DNA from: Glandiceps talaboti
Taxonomy: Eukaryota; Hemichordata; Enteropneusta; Spengelidae
Assembly: GCF_964340395.1 (NCBI RefSeq)
Contig: NC_135562.1
Span: forward strand, 130,001-187,500
DNA length: 57,500 nt
Direction of reading: 5' to 3'
In this document: positions 50,213-57,500 of the stretch, piece after piece
How positions within the stretch are numbered: position 1 is the first letter of the stretch
Layout: each line of letters opens with the position of its first letter
Notes under the pieces: model-generated
What the model was told of the DNA's origin: nothing
What the model saw: the letters and a program-made list of their open reading frames with translations, nothing else
The model's database searches: none
Made by a program: the position numbers and the translations under genes

Positions 50213-50262
50213 TGTGTGTGCGTGCGTGCGTGCGTGCGTGTGTGTGTGTGGGGGGGGGGGGG
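50213..50262. repeat. (GT)n(GTGC)n(GT)n with poly-G
   Basis: GTGTGTGTGC, GTGC repeats and GT repeats run directly into 14 G residues. Confidence 0.95.
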
Positions 50263-51381
<1,119 letters not shown>

Positions 51382-51515
51382 TTCTCTCTCTCTCTTGTAC
51401 CCCATTGTCTCTCTGTTCGCCCCTGTCTTTCCATTTCACTGGCTTTGTCTTCCCGTATATGTTCTAAAACCCATCTTTGTATTCCTTTGTCTATCTATTT
51501 CTTCCCCAGCAGCAA

Positions 51516-51676
51516 ATGACCACATTGTCATCCCTGCCTGGTAACGCAGGGTCAAGAATGAAGAAAGACCGTGACCGCCAAACGACACAGAACACACCAC
51601 CTCCATCTCCCGCTCAAGATAAAAATAAATCGAAAGCCTGTTGTTTTTGTTGGTGCTGTTGCTGTAGTTGTAGCTG
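51516..51676 (+). CDS. RGS17/19/20-like: N-terminal exon of an RZ-family RGS protein (cysteine-string exon)
   Basis: RZ-family RGS proteins accelerate GTP hydrolysis on Gi/Gz/Go alpha subunits and are anchored to membranes by a palmitoylated cysteine string. The exon translates to MTTLSSLPGNAGSR, then MKKDRDRQTTQNTPPPSPAQ, DKNKSKA and CCFCWCCCCSCS. That final block is nearly identical to the cysteine string of vertebrate RGS17, RGS19 and RGS20. The second ATG (51558-51560, context AGAATGA) starts a peptide whose basic start and PPP-rich linker parallel the MRKRQ start of RGS17, so it is a likely initiator; the first ATG (51516) has a weaker context. The acceptor is TTCTTCCCCAGCAG, a NAGNAG tandem (51508-51509 or 51511-51512). 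The donor is TG|GTAAGT (51677), phase 2, splitting the residue after CSCS as in vertebrate genes. The RGS box is not found in the remaining 5.8 kb, so the gene continues beyond the window. (TC)n and (AG)n tracts flank the exon. Confidence 0.88.
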
Positions 51677-51758
51677 GTAAGTAAATGAAGACCATATTTT
51701 TTTATTTATGTATTCGAATACCATAGTTCCAATGTTATATATGATATATGTTTAAAAG

Positions 51759-51762
<4 letters not shown>

Positions 51763-51815
<53 letters not shown>

Positions 51816-51820
51816 GAGAC

Positions 51821-51874
<54 letters not shown>

Positions 51875-51895
51875 GGACGGACGGACGGACGGACG

Positions 51896-51965
<70 letters not shown>

Positions 51966-52006
51966 GACTAACAGACAGACAGACAGACAGACAGAGACAG
52001 ACAGAC

Positions 52007-52094
<88 letters not shown>

Positions 52095-52095
52095 T
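51763..52095. repeat. (AG)n(AGAC)n(GGAC)n(AGAC)n(ATAG)n compound microsatellite
   Basis: About 24 AG dinucleotides (51763-51811) begin 86 bp after the RGS exon donor. They are followed by AGAC repeats (about 51824-51872), GGAC repeats (about 51872-51900), AGAC repeats, a short interruption (AGAGACTAAC) and ATAG repeats to about 52095. All apparent frames (RERE, DRQT, YLSI) are artefacts. Confidence 0.97.
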
Positions 52096-54552
52096 GAGAT
52101 GGAGATAGAGATGGAGACATGGCTACATATGAGGAGAAGGCGAGATATACTGAATATATGCTACTTTTCAAGCATAAACGCTCATACATCGTTTAAAGGG
52201 AGGTTAAATAGATTTAAGTCCATGCAAGGGTTTTTAGATGTTATCACAGAAAAGCGTTAGACTCATTCAAAGCGGAACTAAACCGACAATTGGGATGAAT
52301 CCTGAATTCTTGTTCCTACTATGTGCGTGGAATTACCAATCATACTTAGTACAAATGTTTTGTTCCGTATGAGCTGGCAATCAATGTCGACAGCAAAAGA
52401 ATTCAGCGCTTTGGATATGAACCAAATATTCCCGCAAAAAGAATGAAAACCCATAACGGAGTAGTACCCTAGTGTTAACAAAAACAAACAGATTTAATCA
52501 TTTTCAACAAAACGCCATATCCAAAGCAAAATTACCGCGTGCTACAACAACAATGATGTGATGGTTAATATTTGTCGGATAAATTTAGCAGGTATGTGTT
52601 TATGCAAATTATTGTAGATAGTGGTCGTATGTTATTTGTTACATGTCAATAAAGTGTTCAATTCACTGCTTGTAAAAAGGGGAATTGCGTCATGAAATAA
52701 AAACTAGTTTTATACCGTAGGTTGCGGTGTGACCTCACCGGTGACATTGACACTATCTTGAAATTTTCTGCATCGTGCCTACGTCATAAATGTTGACCTC
52801 GCGCTGTGTTCGTGTACGCAACTAATTATTCACATATAATACCCAATACAGATGACATTTTGTGAACGGGTTCAAGCACATACAATTTACATGTTTCAAT
52901 GAACAGACATAATTACAGATTGATCAAATTTGCCTGGAATTTGAGAACACTATGAGCTACCTTTCGTTTTACACTACCGCAGTCGACGACCCACACTACC
53001 TCTTCTAAATAATGTGCCATAATTTATTCTTTGCAAACAAGTAAGCGTATAATACCGGCAAGATGTGTCAATCACTCAATATGAGAGATAGGAACAATTT
53101 GATATCAAATTACCAACAATGTAAGGGTTGTTGTTCTGTTATACATTAAGGTGCTGGGTTTTGTAATTGCTATCCTGGTGCCTGCAAATTAAAAAGCCAA
53201 TTCTTCATGACTTTCAGCTATGTGCGTCACAAAACAACACTAGGTGAGATTGATCAAACTATACAAAAGAGTTCGCGATATGGGATGAGGGGCCTTCCAT
53301 TTTTCGAAAGACTGGAATGTGTGTAGTCTTTTGAAATATTGACTCACATTTTGTTCGAATAAAGTGCTGTGAAAAGCGTCCCTTTTCCTCCCTTCTTTGT
53401 TCAATAAATTCGATTTTCCTTGTCAAAGAGACAAATCTGCTTCTGAGTGCCAGCAGCGCAGTAACCTTCTCAGATCTGGAGAAATCAAATTTTCGATATC
53501 CGGCAGACAACAATTCCCAGTTCTGTCAAATCTAAGCAGCTGCAAGTCGATGCCTGAAGCCAGGCTAAAATGGCGCGTAATTAAAGCAGGTTTTTTTCAA
53601 CTATCGTGTATTGTAGATATTGCCCTACTTTGTACTTTTCACCCGCAGCCTGGGGTCATTTTTATCATAATTGATTTTCGGTAATATCGAGCAAAATAGT
53701 CATTAAATGAAAAAAACTGTCATCCCTGATCAGCGACCTCTGTGTATTTAGTATGAGGTCATAAGAGATATTTCCCGCCTTCATCATTACATTCTTCTAA
53801 ATGTCATTGCTATGACTATGTGATCTCCCCTTTGAGGCCTTGCTGTGGTACTGTTGACGTACGTGTACTCGGATAAACTTTGAGATATTTCAAATATGTG
53901 CTGTCAGTATCTATTTGCTGATAGCCGCAACGATATAGTATGCTTGTCGTCTGCGCCTCTTTGGCGGAAACGACCAACCTCTTCAAAATGACAGGCCCAC
54001 TGAATGCGATGACCTTTAATTTGAAACTGCTAAATTATTTGAAAAAATATTGTATAATTGTCGTCTGCAACCATTTAGCGGGAATATTTTCCCGGAACAC
54101 ATACGTTGTATTTGAATTTGAATGTATTGTTGTAGCTCATCAGAACAATGTGTTCGAGTCCAAGATGATGACAGGTGCCCATGAAAAATATTCAAGTGGT
54201 ACATTATTAAGCAAAGGGGGAAAATATATACTTCTATGGTCTGCTGGATGTGATTGACATAAAAAGAAACGATTTGACACATGACATGTACACAGGAAGG
54301 AATCTCACATACTTACCACACATGTCAACTTCTGTTATTAGAATGTATCTCAATTCAGGTCTACTCGTTATTCACTTGTTGGGTAGGAGTGTGATCACTA
54401 TTAAACATAATATTAAGATTGGCTATGTTGAGGCCAAATATTTTTCCACGTTATTTGTTTTTGCTCGTCCATATAAAAGGAAAATATTGATTGGATTCCT
54501 TGCAAAGTAGACATGTACGCATTAAGGCTCAATACTGGAAATAGTTGTCCGT
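52096..54552. other. Probable RGS intron, no supported exon
   Basis: If the RGS gene is transcribed through, this is intron. A 26-bp segment at 53218-53243 (acceptor GACTTTCAG, donor GTGAGA) would complete the split codon as Cys and add YVRHKTTL, but this is weak. Frames at 53259-53513 (minus), 53397-53684 and 53940-54257 show no domain I recognise. No RGS-box motif is visible in any plus-strand frame. Confidence 0.4.
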
Positions 54553-54800
54553 ATTAACAAACAAACAAATAAACAAACAAACAAACAAACAAACAAACAA
54601 ACAAAAAACAACCATACAAACTAACTAACTAACTAACAATACAGACATTTAAGGCTCACTGGAAATAGTTGTCCGTGTTAACTAACAAACAAACAAACTG
54701 AGTGACTAACTAACTAAATAACTAACTATCTAACTAACAAGACAGACATTTAAGGCCCATTGAAAATAGTTGTCCGTATTAACTAACAAGCAAACATAAA
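54538..54800. repeat. (CAAA)n/(CTAA)n block with three ~110-bp degenerate units
   Basis: GGAAATAGTTGTCCGT(A/G)TTAAC recurs at about 54537, 54660 and (as GAAAATAGTT...) 54761. Each copy is followed by CAAA and, in the first two, CTAA tetranucleotide runs and ACAGACATTTAAGGC. The larger unit was amplified together with its internal microsatellite. Confidence 0.88.
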
Positions 54801-56222
54801 ACACAAGTTGGGGATAAACTGAAAATCCCCGATTTGTTAACTTAAAGATTGTTTGGTGAAAAGGTAAACCAGTTCATACGGTTTCTTCTTTAGAAAATGT
54901 TGAATAAGGGAGCCTTCAGTAATTACAGGGGAATTCAAGAACGGTGTGTTGTATAAAATGTGACCCCCCCCCCCCCAAATCCGTTTTCTAAAACGTGCAG
55001 CCATCTCTCTATTTCCTTTCCTCTAAAGCATACCCCCCCCCCCTCACCATTGACATATTAGATAACATCCGATTCGAATGCTTAAGAGACACAAGTCCCA
55101 GAGTCAATCGCAAGGACTCGGTCCCATCGCTGCCACCACTAGCATTGATAATTTTGATGGCATTACTTGTTTGCCAGTACTATTACCACATTGGATGTGT
55201 GTGAAGACACTGTGCGCACTGCCTGTTTATATCTAATTGAAAGAGCTGAAGGCCAGACCTCCCAAAGACTAGATACGCATTTCTACCAACAATAGTCGGT
55301 ACAGAGGTCAAAATCTTCATTCCACCACATTATTCCGAATATCTTACCACACTGTTCCCCCTTCACTCCTGTGAGACTAACTCCTCTCCTCACACCACAA
55401 CTAACAATTGACTCCATTCATGGTTGTCAGCAGAGATTTGACTGATATCACGGTATAATGGTGGCAAAAATGGGATGTGATAGCAGTGGCAGTGATGGGA
55501 TGTCAAAATCTCAAAACAATGCAGTCAAAGTAAATTTGACCCTCTTCTACTTCCACTTTTTTAAAACATGGCCCTCCCCGAGACCCGAGTGTAAACTCTG
55601 CGGTCTTTCCATTCCCCTTGGCCCTCCCATAGGAGCTCAGTTGTATAAAATACAATATACTCTCCAAACCGGTAGTAAACTGCAGCGAGTAATAGAAACC
55701 CAATACTGTGGAATGTCTGTCAGTAAATGATATGTGAATTCATCGGGGTTAACTATAATAAACCATACAACCTTGGACATCTTCTCTTCAGTACGCACTG
55801 TGCTGTAGTTCAATATCAAGTTTATCGAACGAATACGAATACAGTAATTAGGTCAACTCGGACAGACGACGCCGTTCGTTTTGGAGGTCACACCATACTT
55901 TGTCAGCTACCATCCTGTAAAGTACGTTAATATCAGTGTTTATAGCGGAAGTGTGGTGAAATAGTGAACTTCTCTCATTGGGAAATTAAATTCAAGCAAG
56001 GACGAGCGTCTTGCAAATGAATGAAAATTGGGTTTAAATATATATTATTCATTGTAGAATATGTGATAAGTTTATTTATTTCCCGCCAAAATCCTTTTAT
56101 ATAATCAGGTGTATACATTTGTTCGACTGATTTCCTCACAGCCGAACTACATTTTACGAAATGCATCGGTAGAATTTTAGCTCATACCCACAAAAAAACA
56201 AAGAGGATAATAAAGGTGACTT
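54801..56222. other. Probable intron or intergenic, no supported exon
   Basis: Contains poly-C at 54963-54976 and 55032-55042. A frame with acceptor-like CTTCTCTTCAG at about 55790 and donor-like AAAGTACGTT at about 55920 is open but resembles no family. Confidence 0.4.
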
Positions 56223-56316
56223 CATTTTATCTAGAATCCTATTTACAACGTTTCTATGCATGATAACATCATTTTATCTAGAATCCTATTTACAACGTTT
56301 CTATGCATGATAACAT
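56223..56316. repeat. Tandem duplication of a 47-bp segment
   Basis: Two essentially identical copies (from 56223 and 56270) of CATTTTATCTAGAATCCTAT, TTACAACGTTTCTATGCATG and ATAACAT. Very recent duplication. Confidence 0.95.
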
Positions 56317-57500
56317 CAGTGGTATTTAAGACAATCATGGCATTTAGTCATTATCCAATAATTGATAATCAACCATGCATAAATAGACTAAAAACATATG
56401 GAGCCAAACAAAGAAACTGTCAAAACGTTCAAGTGTTGCAACGACTATGCACGACTTCAACTTTGATGAGCGAATGTGATCAGAAAGCAAAGTCACTGTA
56501 ATCATGTATTTTATCGACCTATTTGTAAGTTGATGAGCTATATGGCTATTTCATCGACATTCTTCTGACCTCACAGCTTACGACATTTCACTTTAATTGT
56601 CTATCGCACTACTCTTTGATGTATTTGTTCAGTTACGAGGCCGACTGTTTTAACCTCAAAAATTCTATAACGAGGCAGATTTTTTTAACCCCCAAAATTC
56701 GATATAGAAAAACAAATCTATCCCGATTTTCAATTGACCAATGATACAAAGCCCACCTATAAGGCATGCACAACAAATGTGCCAGAGAACGCAATTGTCA
56801 CAAGAATGGTAGATATAGTCATACATTAAATCATCTTTTTATCTGTTTCATAGTCTCAATAACGAGACAAATTACGACAGGTAAATAAAAATGCAAAAAT
56901 GGTTCCAAGCATACCCATGATCGGTCATGTGATCGGTCAGGATTTGTTTTCATCAGTTGAAGACGATGATAGCAGTAAAGAAGCTCCAGCAGATTCAGCC
57001 ACATCAGTATCGAAGATATATTTTAAAAGAATTTATTATTTATTAAACAGATAATCAACAGACTGCTCAAAAACGAACAACAAAACGTAAACAAAGTTGG
57101 AATGAAAACAACGACAAGGCCCTTTCATGTCGCGACAAAGGTATTGGGGCATACCGAAAGTCAAACTATAAAAACGATTTTTTGCAATGTTAAGTCAACA
57201 GTGTTTACAGCAAATCTATAATTCAAGCAGATATACCAGATCTAGATCTGGTTAATTTATTTGCATATCTCTGTCTGTATTTGACATTTTAAATAATAGT
57301 CTCAACCTAATCTAATCATCCAACTATGATAAATAACCCTTAAAAGTTAGACATATTTAACTATTTAACTTTTAAGTTCACGTTGAAAGTATATTCCCAC
57401 GGAGTTGGCTTTTTTACTAAATATGGTTGCATCATTCACCGTGGAAACAACAATCATCTCTTCAGTACAAAGACCTTTCACGCCAAAATTAGCTTAACAG
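56317..57500. other. No supported gene to the end of the window
   Basis: No recognised exon. A short frame starting at 56899 is listed separately. AT-rich sequence follows to the end; TAGATCTAGATCTG at about 57239 is a local palindrome. Confidence 0.4.
56899..57054 (+). CDS. Small unassigned reading frame (51 codons)
   Basis: The ATG in a good context (AAAATGG) opens MVPSIPMIGHVIGQDLFSSV, then an acidic and small-residue stretch (EDDDSSKEAPADSATSVSK), a hydrophobic basic end and TAA. The composition of the middle third (D, E, S, A, P, K) is unlike the Ile/Tyr/Leu-rich chance frames around it. I do not recognise it, it has no clear splice donor, and it may be chance. Confidence 0.15.
   Translation: MVPSIPMIGHVIGQDLFSSVEDDDSSKEAPADSATSVSKIYFKRIYYLLNR

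Noticed and set aside
53259-53684. Overlapping 84- and 95-codon frames on opposite strands
   Set aside because: Neither resembles a known protein. Overlap of two open frames is expected in a locally GC-richer patch.
55727-55930. Downstream RGS linker exon (frame ending CQLPSCKVR resembles the PLPSCEVC of RGS19)
   Set aside because: The match is only a few residues and the rest of the frame has no resemblance; reading phase from the split codon would be fortuitous.

Overview
This is a stretch of animal (metazoan) nuclear DNA, almost certainly from a marine invertebrate. It is AT-rich and has no dense open reading frames. It carries long, near-perfect microsatellites (TC, AC, AT, CAGA, GATA, AAAG), several kilobase-scale minisatellites, LINE and SINE debris, and a family of microsatellite-bearing repeats like those known from molluscs and other marine animals. 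I cannot name the phylum from the sequence alone. There is no bacterial gene structure, and most apparent long reading frames are translated simple repeats.

The only securely recognised protein-coding sequence is one exon at 51516-51676 (+). It encodes the N-terminus of an RZ-family regulator of G-protein signalling (RGS17/RGS19/RGS20 type) and ends in the diagnostic cysteine string (CCFCWCCCCSCS). The exon stops at a GTAAGT donor. I find no convincing RGS-box exon downstream, so the catalytic domain should lie beyond 57500. Two small upstream open segments each run from an ATG straight into a consensus donor in phase 0: MSVERDLEE at 34150-34176 and a 17-codon segment at 38238-38288. Both are in phase with the RGS exon, so they are candidate alternative first exons of the same gene, which would put much of 34-57.5 kb inside RGS introns. 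That link is inference.

Layout. 0-7 kb: a 63-bp minisatellite, CRE-type motifs and compound tetranucleotide tracts. 7.2-10.9 kb: three members of a degenerate ~130-bp repeat family carrying terminal microsatellites. 11.4-12.2 kb: a 74-88-bp minisatellite. 13-17 kb: AT and AC microsatellites and a dispersed repeat with perfect RFX X-box palindromes. 17.6-20.4 kb: nested mobile elements, including a dead L1/Tx1-like LINE 3' end and an element with tandem cores, an AC/AGAC microsatellite and a terminal hairpin. 20.3-23.0 kb: a ~0.9-kb segment present three times in tandem. 25.1-27.6 kb: a 51-bp minisatellite (~50 copies). 28-30 kb: AT, CAGA and AAAG tracts. 33.2 kb: a possible WSC-like relic. 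34.8-36.8 kb: a 57-bp minisatellite (~36 copies). 40.9-41.7 kb: a 19-bp degenerate array. 43.8-44.45 kb: a minus-strand tRNA-headed, LINE-tailed retroelement. 44.8-46.0 kb: a very homogeneous 71/72-bp minisatellite. 46.9-47.2 kb: a 38-bp array of quasi-palindromes. 47.7-48.0 and 49.5 kb: AT/GATA/CAGA and TATCG tracts. 51.2-52.1 kb: the RGS exon between a (TC)n tract upstream and an (AG)n tract downstream. 52-57.5 kb: mostly featureless.

The most interesting observation is that the RGS exon is bracketed within about 140 bp upstream and 90 bp downstream by complementary (CT)n and (AG)n tracts. In the pre-mRNA these could pair and loop out the exon. The other strong theme is that many microsatellites here sit at a fixed place inside one mobile-element family rather than being scattered at random.
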